A stretch of DNA of 64,000 nucleotides from Nonomuraea dietziae (GCF_014195505.1 NZ_JACIBV010000001.1:8060001-8124000), one strand, 5' to 3'. Counted from the stretch's first letter, positions 1 through 8,045 are shown. Numbers and translations are program-made. The notes: a model not told the origin generated them from the letters alone.

Positions 1-274
1 CGACGTAGCCCACCACGACGGGCAGCTCACCGAGGCCCTCGTCGGCCAGCCGCGCCGCGACCTGCTCGAGCGCCCTGATGCTGGCGTCCACGAAGGACGT
101 GCGCAGGACGAGGTCCTCGACCGGATAGCCGGTCAGGAACATCTCCGTGAAGAGGGCGAGGTGCGCGCCGCGGTCGGCGGCGTCGCGTGTCCACCTCACA
201 AGCGAGTCGGCGTTGGCGGTCAGGTCGCCGACGACCGGATTGGTCTGAGCCAGGGCAATGCGCAGAAGTGCCAC
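1..274 (-). CDS. nadE: Glutamine-dependent NAD+ synthetase, N-terminal part (runs off the window)
   Basis: Last step of NAD biosynthesis: amidation of deamido-NAD with glutamine nitrogen. Only about 91 N-terminal residues are in the window. They begin VALLRIALAQTNPVVGDL and continue with LFTEMFLTGYPVEDL, which is the start of the nitrilase-fold glutaminase domain; the E of TEMFLTGYP is the expected catalytic Glu. The GTG start is chosen because the family's conserved N-terminus begins there. The synthetase domain should lie beyond the left edge. The short gap to the SARP-type gene on the same strand holds an imperfect palindrome that recurs in front of nadA. The family call is firm; the length is unknown because of truncation. 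Confidence 0.9.
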   Translation of the reverse strand, partial: MALLRIALAQTNPVVGDLTANADSLVRWTRDAADRGAHLALFTEMFLTGYPVEDLVLRTSFVDASIRALEQVAARLADEGLGELPVVVGYV

Positions 275-301
275 GCCACCCACCCTAATACTCTGCCCTT
301 T

Positions 302-322
302 TTATCCTCAAAGCGACGATAA
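302..322. promoter_or_regulatory. Candidate NAD-gene operator upstream of nadE
   Basis: Imperfect palindrome TTATCCTC-N5-GACGATAA (7 of 8 arm positions pair) in the nadE promoter region, 28 bases upstream of the GTG. A related palindrome lies just upstream of nadA at 63105-63125, and the two share the 10-mer CGACGATAAG. Binding by a NAD repressor (NrtR-like or other) is inference. Confidence 0.5.
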
Positions 323-323
323 G

Positions 324-1796
324 TCACCCGTTGTCTCCGGGAGTCACCAGACCCGTCTCGTAGGCGGCCACCACCAGCTGCGCCCTGTCGAACAGGCCCA
401 GGTGGTCGAGCAGCCCCGCGACGGCCTCGGCCACCTCGTCGTCGGGGACGGCGAGCGTCCGGGCGATCTGCCGGTTGGTCAGCCCGCGCGCGATCAGCCT
501 GAGCACGTCGAGCCTGGTGTCGGCCAGCCCGGCGAGAGCCGGGGGAGCGGAGGGGTCGGGCCTGCCGGCGAAGGCGGAGATGATGCGCGTCGTGAGCGCG
601 GGGTCGATCAGCGCGTCCCCGGCCGCCGCCGCGCGCATCGCGGCCACGAGCTGCTCGGGGGCCGAGGTCTTGAGCACGAACCCGCTGACCCCCGCCCGCA
701 GCGCGGCGTAGAGGTTCTCGTCGGTGCCGAAGGTGGTCATCATGATGACCTTGGGAGGGTCCTGGTCGGCCAGGATCCTGCGGGCCGCGGTCAGGCCGTC
801 GAGCCTCGGCATCTGGATGTCGAGCAGGACCAGATCCGGCCTGGTGTCGCGGACGACGACGATGGCCTGCTCGCCGTCAGAGGCCTCGCCGGCCAGCTCG
901 AGCCCCTCCTCGGTGTCGATGACGACCCGAAGCCCCGTCCTGACCAGCGCCTGGTCGTCGGCCACCACGACGCGCAGCGTCCGCTCCGCCGAACCCCGCC
1001 GCGCGACCTGCGGACGGGACACGGTCACGGCGTCCTCGCCGGCCGGGAGGTCGAGGTGGGGGGCCTGGCTGAGCATGTCGGCTTCCAGCCGCTGCAGGAC
1101 GCTCGAGGGGTCGAGCCCCAGCTCCTCACGCCAGATCGTCCTGGCCCTGCGCAGCGCGCCCAGAGCGTCGCCCTGCCGTCCGCTCCTGTAGAGGGAGGTG
1201 GCCAACAGCCGCCAGCCCTCCTCGCGCAGCGGGTGGGCCGCGGCGTGCGCCTCCAGGTCGGGCACGAGCGAGGCCGCCTGCCCGAGCCGCAGCCCCGCCT
1301 CCGCCCGCCGTTCGAGGGCCACCAGGCGCAGCTCCTCCAGCCGGCCCGCCTCGGTCGAGGCCCACCCCAGCTCGGCGAACTCGGCCAGCGCGGGACCCCG
1401 CCACAGCCCGAGCGCGGCCTCCGTGGCGTCCCAGATCTCAGCGGCCGTCCCGTCGGCTCTGGCCAGACGCTCGAATCGCCAGCAGTCCACCTGGTCGGTC
1501 GCGGCGCGCAGCGCGTAGCCCGGCGGAGCCGACACCAGGACCGCCGCCTCCGAGCGCGGCGCCCTGTCAGGCTCGAGGGCGCGCCGCAGGCGGGAGACGT
1601 ATCCCTGGATGGTCGACAGTGCCTGCGCGGGTGGGTCACCTGGCCAGAGCTCGTCGATGAGCGTGGTTACGGGCACCGCCCTGCCCCTGGCCACCAGCAG
1701 CCTGGCCAGTACGGCCATCTGGCGCTGGCCGCCGAGATCGAGGGGGATGGCGTCGAGACAGACCTGGAACGGTCCCAATGCGCTGAAGGTCACCAT
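324..1796 (-). CDS. SARP-type regulator fused to a NarL-type response regulator
   Basis: 490 residues from the ATG at 1796; an ORF extension upstream is not needed by homology. Domains in order: OmpR-like winged helix typical of SARPs (about 1-95, with ELWPGDPP and the YVSRLRRAL helix), bacterial transcriptional activator TPR domain (about 100-245), a short linker, a receiver domain (about 274-390) and a LuxR-like four-helix tail (about 424-485). The receiver looks intact: acidic pair D280/D281, phospho-acceptor D326 in LVLLDIQMP, T354/T355 and K376. The LuxR-like tail ends normally (LDHLGLFDRAQLVVAAYETGLV), but the recognition-helix segment reads VPDDEVAEAVAG and lacks the usual TVKTH signature. 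SARPs and NarL regulators are normally separate proteins. No histidine kinase gene is adjacent. Target genes are unknown. Confidence 0.8.
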   Translation of the reverse strand: MVTFSALGPFQVCLDAIPLDLGGQRQMAVLARLLVARGRAVPVTTLIDELWPGDPPAQALSTIQGYVSRLRRALEPDRAPRSEAAVLVSAPPGYALRAATDQVDCWRFERLARADGTAAEIWDATEAALGLWRGPALAEFAELGWASTEAGRLEELRLVALERRAEAGLRLGQAASLVPDLEAHAAAHPLREEGWRLLATSLYRSGRQGDALGALRRARTIWREELGLDPSSVLQRLEADMLSQAPHLDLPAGEDAVTVSRPQVARRGSAERTLRVVVADDQALVRTGLRVVIDTEEGLELAGEASDGEQAIVVVRDTRPDLVLLDIQMPRLDGLTAARRILADQDPPKVIMMTTFGTDENLYAALRAGVSGFVLKTSAPEQLVAAMRAAAAGDALIDPALTTRIISAFAGRPDPSAPPALAGLADTRLDVLRLIARGLTNRQIARTLAVPDDEVAEAVAGLLDHLGLFDRAQLVVAAYETGLVTPGDNG

Positions 1797-1902
1797 GGCA
1801 GGCGTAAGCGTAGAGCGACATGCGGGTGTGGCATATGGCGACATGCCCCAAAGCTCCCTTCAAAGTGGGAGCGCGGGGCGCCGGCGTGCCGCCGACGGCC
1901 GA

Positions 1903-3114
1903 TCAGCCCTCGTTCAGCGCCGCCCTGCGCCTGATCGCCGGGCCCAGCGCCACCCCTGCCCCCGCCGTCACCAGGCCGATGACCCCGACCGTGAGCCACA
2001 GCGCGAGACTGCTGATCTCCAGCAGCGGCGTCATCAGCGGGGCCGCCATGCCCGCCACCGCCCACGCGAACCCGAACAGCCCCGCGTACCTGCCGCGCAG
2101 GTGTGGAGGGGCCAGCGAGGCGACGATCGCGCCCGCGATGCCCGCGGTGACGATCTCGCCGATCGTCCAGACCACGATGGTGGCCACCAGGGTGATCGTC
2201 GAGGTGACGAAGGCGGTCAGCGCGAAGCCGACCCCCATGATGCCGATGCCGAGCGCGAAGGTCCTGCTGGGATCCCTGCGGCCCAGCCAGTCGGACACCA
2301 GCGGCTGCAGCACCACGATCAGCACGCCGTTGGCCGCCATCGCCACGCCGAACTGGGCGGTGCTCAGGCCCGCCAGCTTCATCGCCACCGGCAGCGTGGT
2401 GAAGGTCTGGCTGTAGACCAGCGCGTCGCCGAGCACGATGACGGTGAAAGCGAGCATCAGCCTGTCGCGCAGGACCTGGCGCATCCCACCGCCCGTGGTG
2501 GTCTCCGAGGACGCGGGCCTGGTCTCGGGCACCGCCCTCCACACCAGGACGGCGAAGACCACGCTGCTGATCGCGTCGAACCAGAACAGCCACATGAAAC
2601 CCGACTGCGCGAGCCAGCCGCCCGCCGTCATGCCGACCGCGTAGCCCAGGTTGATCGCCCAGAACAGCAGGCCGTACGCCCTGGGCCGCTCGGCCGGGGC
2701 GATCAGGTCGGCCACCAGGGCGCTGGAGGCGGGCCGGTAGGCGTCGATCACCAGGCCGAGCACGAACATCGAGGCCAGGATCGCCGGCAGCGTCGTGCTG
2801 TAGCCCAGCGCCAGCATCGCCACCGCGGTGGCCAGCATGCCGCCCGCCAGCGTCGCCCTGCGCCCGATGCGGTCGGCCAGCGTCCCCGCGATCAGCTGGG
2901 AGACCAGCGAGCCCGCGCCGAACACCGCCATCACCAGGCCCGCGGCCGTCAGCGACAGGCCACGCGACTGGGTCAGGTACACCCCGGTGAACGGCATCAC
3001 CATCGTGCCGAGCCTGTTCACCAGCGTGCCGCTCCACAGCGCCCAGAAGGGGCGCGGCAGGCCGCCGATCTTCGACTGCAGGAAAGAGGGCTTCTCAGCG
3101 AGTGCGGTAGTCAC
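1903..3114 (-). CDS. MFS transporter
   Basis: 403-residue membrane protein with the hydrophobic pattern of a 12-helix major facilitator. The loop between helices 2 and 3 carries GTLADRIGRRATLAGG, the family's signature motif A. Starts with GTG. It is divergent from an ArsR-type regulator across a 60-base gap that holds a perfect inverted repeat, so it is probably a drug or metabolite exporter controlled by that regulator. The substrate cannot be read from the sequence. Confidence 0.88.
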   Translation of the reverse strand: MTTALAEKPSFLQSKIGGLPRPFWALWSGTLVNRLGTMVMPFTGVYLTQSRGLSLTAAGLVMAVFGAGSLVSQLIAGTLADRIGRRATLAGGMLATAVAMLALGYSTTLPAILASMFVLGLVIDAYRPASSALVADLIAPAERPRAYGLLFWAINLGYAVGMTAGGWLAQSGFMWLFWFDAISSVVFAVLVWRAVPETRPASSETTTGGGMRQVLRDRLMLAFTVIVLGDALVYSQTFTTLPVAMKLAGLSTAQFGVAMAANGVLIVVLQPLVSDWLGRRDPSRTFALGIGIMGVGFALTAFVTSTITLVATIVVWTIGEIVTAGIAGAIVASLAPPHLRGRYAGLFGFAWAVAGMAAPLMTPLLEISSLALWLTVGVIGLVTAGAGVALGPAIRRRAALNEG

Positions 3115-3154
3115 AGGTGAGACCTTGGTGGGTTTCTGTCCGACCCGCGAACGA

Positions 3155-3170
3155 TTTAGTGCACACTAAA
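3155..3170. promoter_or_regulatory. Inverted-repeat operator between MFS and ArsR-type genes
   Basis: Perfect arms TTTAGTG and CACTAAA separated by CA, ending 4 bases before the ATG of the ArsR-type gene. It lies in the only intergenic DNA shared by the divergent pair, so autoregulation plus control of the transporter is the simplest reading. Confidence 0.65.
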
Positions 3171-3174
3171 AGGT

Positions 3175-4128
3175 ATGGCCATCGAGTGGACCCTCAGACC
3201 CGAGGACGTCGCCCGCATCAGGTTCGCCTTCTCGCCGATGTGGGAGCTCGTCGCGAGCCTGCGCACCCTGCGCGACCCGGCTCGCCAGGTCGTGCACCTG
3301 CCGTGGATCAGGGCGGTGCGCCCCAGGCTACCCGCTCTCGACCTGGTCGAGCTGCTGGCCCTGGTGCCGCCGAGCGGCTACCTCGCCGACTTCCTCACCC
3401 CTCCGCCCGACACCCCGCTGCCCGACTTCGCCGCCGAGCTCGACAGAGTACGCCGGACGCCTCCCGAGCGCGCGGCCGAGGAGGCGGCGCTCCTGGCGGG
3501 CACCGAGCGCTTCCGTGCCGACCCGGCGGCGGGCGTGGTCAGGGTGGCCGACGCGCTCGAGGCCTACTGGGAGTCGTGCTTCGCGGAGTACTGGCCCCGC
3601 GTGTACGGCCTGCTGGAGCGCGACGTGCTGCGCCGCTCCCGCGAGCTGGCGACCGGAGGGGCGCGGCAGCTGTTCGCGGGGCTCGACCAGGCCATCGTGT
3701 GGAACGGCGAGCAGCTGATCATCGACAGGCCGTGGTGCGCGGGCTCCGCCCACCTGTACGGCGACGGCCTGGTCCTGGTGCCCTCGGCGTTCTACTGGCC
3801 GAGCGTGGCGGTCATGTCGGCGCCCTACCAGTCGATGGTCGTCTACCCGGTGCAGGGGGTCGGCACGCTGTGGGAGCAGGGCCCGCCGCCCGCGCCCGAC
3901 GCCCTGGCCGCGCTCATCGGGCGCAGCAGGGCCCAGATCCTCACCGCGCTCGCCGAGCCGACCACCACCTCGTCGCTCGCCCGGCGGATGTCGCTCAGCG
4001 CCGGCGCGGTCAGCCAGCACCTGGGCGTGCTGTCCGCGGGCGGCCTGGCGGTCGGCAGGCGCCTGGGCAAGGAGGTGGTCTACCGGCGCACGCCCACGGG
4101 CGACGCGCTGGCTAGCACCGCCGCCTGA
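3175..4128 (+). CDS. ArsR-family winged-helix regulator
   Basis: 317 residues. The C-terminal 65 or so form the winged helix (RAQILTALAEPTTTSSLARR, then SAGAVSQHLGVLSAGGL as recognition helix, then GKEVVYRRTPTGDAL as wing). The first ~240 residues resemble the long N-terminal region found in a group of actinobacterial ArsR-like regulators and may sense a ligand. The start ATG follows the operator almost directly, so the transcript may be nearly leaderless. Its 3' end overlaps the convergent expansin gene by 17 bases. Likely regulates the divergent MFS transporter. Confidence 0.82.
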   Translation: MAIEWTLRPEDVARIRFAFSPMWELVASLRTLRDPARQVVHLPWIRAVRPRLPALDLVELLALVPPSGYLADFLTPPPDTPLPDFAAELDRVRRTPPERAAEEAALLAGTERFRADPAAGVVRVADALEAYWESCFAEYWPRVYGLLERDVLRRSRELATGGARQLFAGLDQAIVWNGEQLIIDRPWCAGSAHLYGDGLVLVPSAFYWPSVAVMSAPYQSMVVYPVQGVGTLWEQGPPPAPDALAALIGRSRAQILTALAEPTTTSSLARRMSLSAGAVSQHLGVLSAGGLAVGRRLGKEVVYRRTPTGDALASTAA

Positions 4129-4915
4129 CCCCTTCGGCCGACAGCGGCAAGGGCCTCGGCGCAGGCGGCGACGCCGTGACCGGTTCGGCGGCCTTCGCCC
4201 CTTCGTAGAGCCTGACGGCGGTCCGCTGGACCCGGCCAGGGGCCAGACCCACGCCCTTGACGGTCGCGCGCTGGCCGTGAACGTCGCTCACCCGCAGCTG
4301 GAAGGGGCCGTCACCGGCCCCGCGCGGGGCCACCCAGTAGCCGTCGGAGCCGCGGTCGAGGGCGTGCCACTCGTCGTCGCGAAGGAGCTCCACCTCGCTC
4401 AGCGGGTTGCCGTGGTCGATCACCTGCAGCGCCAGCCAGCCCGCCGTCGAGCCCTTGTGCACCCGGAAGGCCAGGCCCCTGGTCAGCTCCGGGTTGCGGA
4501 CCGTGCGGTAGACGACCTCGGTCACACCCGCGCCCGGATCGGCGATCCTGGCGAAGGCCGCCCTGCTGAGGTCCACCTCGCCCGAGCGGCAGGACGGGCA
4601 GCTGTCGACCACCTGCACGCGCACCGTGCCGCGGGGGCCCGTGACGTCGAGGTAGCCGCCGCACAGCCTGGAGCCCGCGTACTCTCCCGACGACACCGAG
4701 GCGTACAGCTCGCCGCCGGAGATCGAGCAGTGGCCGTCCGCGCCCTGGTAGTACATCGCCCTGCCGGTCACGGCCGGATCCGCCTCGGCGGCCGCGCAGC
4801 CGCCGTGCCGCAGGAAGCTCACCACCCACACAGTGACGGCCAGGGCGGCGAGCACCGTCGTGCCCGCCATGCCCCTGCGCCGCCAGGTCGTCCGCTTCGC
4901 ATGTCGTCCCCCCAT
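4112..4915 (-). CDS. Bacterial expansin-like exported protein
   Basis: 267 residues. A basic N-terminus and a hydrophobic segment (about 17-35) suggest a signal anchor or signal peptide. Domain 1 (about 45-150) is a double-psi beta-barrel: TGRAMYYQGADGHCSI, then VVDSCPSCRSGEVDLSRAAF with the Asp expected in expansins. Domain 2 (about 150-245) matches the expansin CBM63-like module, with NPLSEVELLRDDEWHAL and YWVAPRGAGDGPFQLRVSD. Bacterial expansins loosen cellulose or peptidoglycan networks non-hydrolytically. It lies 31 bases after a terpene synthase gene on the same strand and could be the last gene of that cluster. A short proline-rich C-terminal tail follows domain 2. Confidence 0.8.
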   Translation of the reverse strand: MGGRHAKRTTWRRRGMAGTTVLAALAVTVWVVSFLRHGGCAAAEADPAVTGRAMYYQGADGHCSISGGELYASVSSGEYAGSRLCGGYLDVTGPRGTVRVQVVDSCPSCRSGEVDLSRAAFARIADPGAGVTEVVYRTVRNPELTRGLAFRVHKGSTAGWLALQVIDHGNPLSEVELLRDDEWHALDRGSDGYWVAPRGAGDGPFQLRVSDVHGQRATVKGVGLAPGRVQRTAVRLYEGAKAAEPVTASPPAPRPLPLSAEGVRRRC

Positions 4916-4946
4916 GCTGAATACATAGGGGAATCGACCGGTGACG

Positions 4947-5840
4947 TTACGTGTATCTCTCCGTCTCGGTGATCCAGTCGATGTGGGCGCGCGGAGCGGT
5001 CAGGTAGGCGCAGGCCACCTTGCTCACGTCCCTGGCGACCTTCACCGGAAGCGTGTCCAGGGGCAGCCGCCGCGCCGCCGCCCGCATGTCGGCGCACCGC
5101 CCCGCGATCCTGTCGAGCACCCAGTCCAGGGCCTCGGGCTCGCTCAGACCGAGCTCGCGCGCCGCGATCACCACGAAGTTGTGCGCGTCACCGCGCTCCT
5201 TGGCCAGCGAGGCCACATCGTTGCACCAGGCCGAGACGTCGGCGCAGGACTCCACGAGCGCCTGCCACGGCTCGCCCTCGTGGAGCTCCGGCGGCACCTC
5301 CACGCCGAGGCAGGGCTCGACCAGGTCGTACAGGTAGGGCCCCGCCGTCCCCCTGCGCAGCCCCGGGTACTCCTCGATCGTGGGCACCCGCGAAGACGCC
5401 CTGTTGTCGGCCTCCGTACGGCACGCGTCCGCCTGCCGCTGGAGGTTGGTCGCGAAGCGCAGCCGCCAGTCGTCGCTCATCGACACGCTGGTGATCCTCC
5501 ACAGGTCGGCGAAGGCCGCCTCGAGCGGCTGTTCGCCGTTGCCGTCGAACAGCCTCGGGTACGGCTGGCGCTCCTCGTCCATCTGGTCGTCCAGGTGGAA
5601 CAGCCAGGTCAGCCACTGCGCGAACAGCGCGGCGGAGCCCGCGTCGAACTCGGCGAAGGCGCGGGCGGCCAGGCGGTGACAGCTCGACCTGCGGTCGACC
5701 CGCAGGCCCGTCCTCCTGGTCCAGTCGATGACCGAGGCCTCGATCGCGTAGACCGAGCGGTGCATCCTGCACGGCGCCGCCAGAGCGGGGACGCGTTCGA
5801 TGAGCGGTGTGAGCACGCTCGCTGAGGTCATGGTGAGCAC
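4947..5840 (-). CDS. Class I terpene synthase
   Basis: 297 residues from GTG 5840, preceded by an AGGGGG ribosome site. Class I features are all present: the aspartate-rich motif HLDDQMDE (about 82-89), the pyrophosphate-sensing Arg in GLRRGTAG (about 160-167), the NSE triad N207-D208/S211/E215 in CNDVASLAKE, and an RY pair close to the C-terminus (ERYT). The family ionises a prenyl diphosphate with Mg2+ and cyclises it; the product cannot be predicted. The gene starts 11 bases after an EF-hand protein gene and is followed by an expansin gene. No prenyl diphosphate synthase or P450 is nearby. Confidence 0.88.
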   Translation of the reverse strand: MLTMTSASVLTPLIERVPALAAPCRMHRSVYAIEASVIDWTRRTGLRVDRRSSCHRLAARAFAEFDAGSAALFAQWLTWLFHLDDQMDEERQPYPRLFDGNGEQPLEAAFADLWRITSVSMSDDWRLRFATNLQRQADACRTEADNRASSRVPTIEEYPGLRRGTAGPYLYDLVEPCLGVEVPPELHEGEPWQALVESCADVSAWCNDVASLAKERGDAHNFVVIAARELGLSEPEALDWVLDRIAGRCADMRAAARRLPLDTLPVKVARDVSKVACAYLTAPRAHIDWITETERYT

Positions 5841-5851
5841 GGCCGATCCCC

Positions 5852-6397
5852 CTAGATCGGGCCGAACAGCCAGTTGCCCGCGGCCTGCGGGTCGTCCCCG
5901 GCGTAGAACTGCCTGGCCGCCTCGACGAGCTCGTCCACGGCCAGCGTGCCGTCACGGTCGTGGTCGAGCCGGTCGAAGGCGTCGTCCACGTCGTCGTAGG
6001 CGGTGCCGAAGGCGCTCAGCAGCATGCGGAACTCACCCGCCCGCACCCTGCCGTCCCCGTCGCCGTCGCACAGCTCCGCGACGGCGCGCGCTGCGGGCCT
6101 GAAGACGGAGTCGAACCCGTCGCCCTCGATGAAGGCAGCGGTCATCCCCGCGTGGAACTCCTTGCTGGAGATGGAGTCGTCGCCGTCCTTGTCGAGCTGG
6201 GCCGACAACGCCGTCCAGAGGCGGTCGAAGCTCTGCACGAGCCGGTCGCCCCTGACCGAGGTGGGCGACTCCCCGAACCCCACCAGCAGGCGCGCGCCGA
6301 GCCCCAGCAGGTCGTCGCGCTCGATCGCCCCCGCGCCGTTGACGTCGATGTGACTGAAAGCCTTGTCGAGCTTGCGTTTGCGCAGCTCAGCGCTCAT
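5852..6397 (-). CDS. EF-hand calcium-binding protein
   Basis: 181 residues with four EF-hand units, like calerythrin-type prokaryotic calmodulin relatives. Loops begin at about D18 (DVNGAGAIERDD, weak), D69 (DKDGDDSISSKE, canonical), D111 (DGDGDGRVRAGE, canonical) and D145 (DHDRDGTLAVDE, canonical). No signal peptide, so it is cytoplasmic. It is the first gene of a tight minus-strand cluster with the terpene synthase. Possible roles are Ca2+ buffering or sensing; a link to terpene synthesis is inferred from position only. Confidence 0.85.
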   Translation of the reverse strand: MSAELRKRKLDKAFSHIDVNGAGAIERDDLLGLGARLLVGFGESPTSVRGDRLVQSFDRLWTALSAQLDKDGDDSISSKEFHAGMTAAFIEGDGFDSVFRPAARAVAELCDGDGDGRVRAGEFRMLLSAFGTAYDDVDDAFDRLDHDRDGTLAVDELVEAARQFYAGDDPQAAGNWLFGPI

Positions 6398-6529
6398 GTG
6401 GTGCCTCCCCCGAGACAGCGGTGCTTGATCACCCTAAGAGGCGCGAAGGGCGTTGTCAGCGAGGCACGCGCTCTTCACTTGGGCGCGAGAGGGGAGAAGA
6501 CCTCACCGGCCACGCCGTGATGTGTCCCC

Positions 6530-6545
6530 GTAACGTGCGCGAAAC
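6530..6545 (+). promoter_or_regulatory. GlnR half-box upstream of glnA2
   Basis: GTAAC-N6-GAAAC, matching the a-b half of the actinobacterial GlnR consensus (gTnAC-n6-GaAAC), about 55 bases upstream of the glnA2 start. A second full half is not evident; only a poor GATGT lies in the expected upstream phase. Nitrogen control by GlnR is therefore likely but weaker than at glnA1. Confidence 0.55.
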
Positions 6546-6600
6546 ACGCGACGGGCAGACTGTAGGGGACCAGACATGTCTTTTCAGTCAAGGGGATGCC

Positions 6601-7965
6601 TTGGACCGTCAGCAGGAGTTCGTTCTCCGCACACTCGAGGAGCGCGACATCCGGTTCATCCGGCTGTGGTTCACTGACGTGCTCGGCTTCCTCAAGTCCG
6701 TCGCCATCGCGCCCGCCGAGCTCGAAGGCGCCTTCGCCGAGGGCATCGGCTTCGACGGCTCGGCGATCGAGGGCTTCGCGCGCGTCTACGAGAGCGACAT
6801 GCTCGCCAAGCCCGACCCCGCCACCTTCCAGATCCTGCCCTGGCGCAGCGAGGTGCCCGGCGCGGCCCGCATCTTCTGCGACATCCTGATGCCGGACGGC
6901 TCGCCCTCCCACGCCGACCCGCGCTGGGTGCTCAAGCGGGCCCTGGCCAAGTGCGCCGACATGGGCTTCACCTTCTACACCCACCCCGAGATCGAGTTCT
7001 TCCTGCTGAAGAACCGGCCCGAGGTGGGCGGGGAGAGGCCCGAGCCGATCGACTCCGGCGGCTACTTCGACCACACCCCGCACAGCGCGGGCCACGACTT
7101 CCGCCGCCAGGCGATCATGATGCTCGAGTCGATGGGCATCTCGGTGGAGTTCAGCCACCACGAGGGCGCGCCGGGCCAGCAGGAGATCGACCTGCGCTAC
7201 GCCGACGCCCTCACCACCGCCGACAACATCATGACCTTCCGCCTGGTCATGAAGGAGGTCGCGCTGGAGCAGGGCATCTGGGCCTCCTTCATGCCCAAGC
7301 CGTTCACCGAGCACCCTGGCTCCGGCATGCACACCCACATGTCGCTGTTCGAGGGCGATCGCAACGCCTTCTACGAGGCGGGCGCCGACTACCAGCTGTC
7401 CAAGATCGGCCGCTCGTTCATCGCGGGGCTGCTCAGGCACGCCGCCGAGATCACCGCCGTCACCAACCAGTGGGTCAACTCCTACAAGCGGCTGTGGGGC
7501 GGGGCCGAGGCCATCGCGGGACAGGGCGGCGAGGCGCCCTCCTACATCTGCTGGGGCCACAACAACCGCTCGGCCCTGGTGCGCGTGCCGATGTACAAGC
7601 CGCACAAGGGCGGCTCCACCCGCATCGAGTTCCGCTCGCTCGACTCGGCCTGCAACCCCTACCTGGCCTTCGCACTGGTGCTGGCCGCGGGGCTCAAGGG
7701 CATCGAGGAGGGCTACGAACTGCCCGCCCCCGCCGAGGACAACGTCTGGGCCCTGACCAGCGCCGAACGGCGAGCCCTCGGCATCCAGCCGCTGCCCGGC
7801 TCCCTCGACGAGGCCATCGCCGTGATGGAGCGCAGCGAACTGGTCGCCGAGACACTGGGCGAGCACGTCTTCGACTACTTCCTGCGCAACAAGCGCACGG
7901 AGTGGCGCGAGTACCGCCGCCACGTCACCGAGTTCGAACTCGGCCGCTACCTGCCGGTCCTCTGA
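6601..7965 (+). CDS. glnA2: Glutamine synthetase, GlnA2 type
   Basis: 454 residues from TTG 6601. The start is set by an AAGGGG ribosome site and by the conserved N-terminus LDRQQEFVLRTLEERDIRF, which matches my memory of mycobacterial and streptomycete GlnA2. Class I landmarks: GFDGSAIEGFA, the metal-site stretch PEIEFFLL, EFSHHEGAPGQQEIDLR, SGMHTHMSLF and NRSALVRVP. The position of the adenylylated Tyr of GlnA1 reads EDNVWALTSAERR, so GlnE is not expected to modify it. GlnA2-type enzymes are reported to act on glutamate with alternative amine substrates or as secondary synthetases; the substrate here is open. A GlnR half-box lies upstream and a hairpin terminator downstream. Confidence 0.93.
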   Translation: MDRQQEFVLRTLEERDIRFIRLWFTDVLGFLKSVAIAPAELEGAFAEGIGFDGSAIEGFARVYESDMLAKPDPATFQILPWRSEVPGAARIFCDILMPDGSPSHADPRWVLKRALAKCADMGFTFYTHPEIEFFLLKNRPEVGGERPEPIDSGGYFDHTPHSAGHDFRRQAIMMLESMGISVEFSHHEGAPGQQEIDLRYADALTTADNIMTFRLVMKEVALEQGIWASFMPKPFTEHPGSGMHTHMSLFEGDRNAFYEAGADYQLSKIGRSFIAGLLRHAAEITAVTNQWVNSYKRLWGGAEAIAGQGGEAPSYICWGHNNRSALVRVPMYKPHKGGSTRIEFRSLDSACNPYLAFALVLAAGLKGIEEGYELPAPAEDNVWALTSAERRALGIQPLPGSLDEAIAVMERSELVAETLGEHVFDYFLRNKRTEWREYRRHVTEFELGRYLPVL

Positions 7966-7974
7966 CCAGGCATT

Positions 7975-8034
7975 ACGCCCTGCCGTCGTGCGGTCCCCCA
8001 TGCTTGAGGGTCGCTCGACAGCAGGGCGTTTTTC
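7975..8034 (+). terminator. Intrinsic terminator of glnA2
   Basis: Long imperfect stem, CGCCCTGCCGTCG pairing with CGACAGCAGGGCG, followed directly by a run of T. It begins about 10 bases past the glnA2 stop. Confidence 0.75.
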
Positions 8035-8045
8035 GATCCTGATCA

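Noticed and set aside
258..1934. Long plus-strand open frame over the SARP-type gene (558 codons)
   Set aside because: Arg/Gly/Pro/Gln-rich translation without motifs; it is the antisense shadow of the high-GC3 regulator gene.
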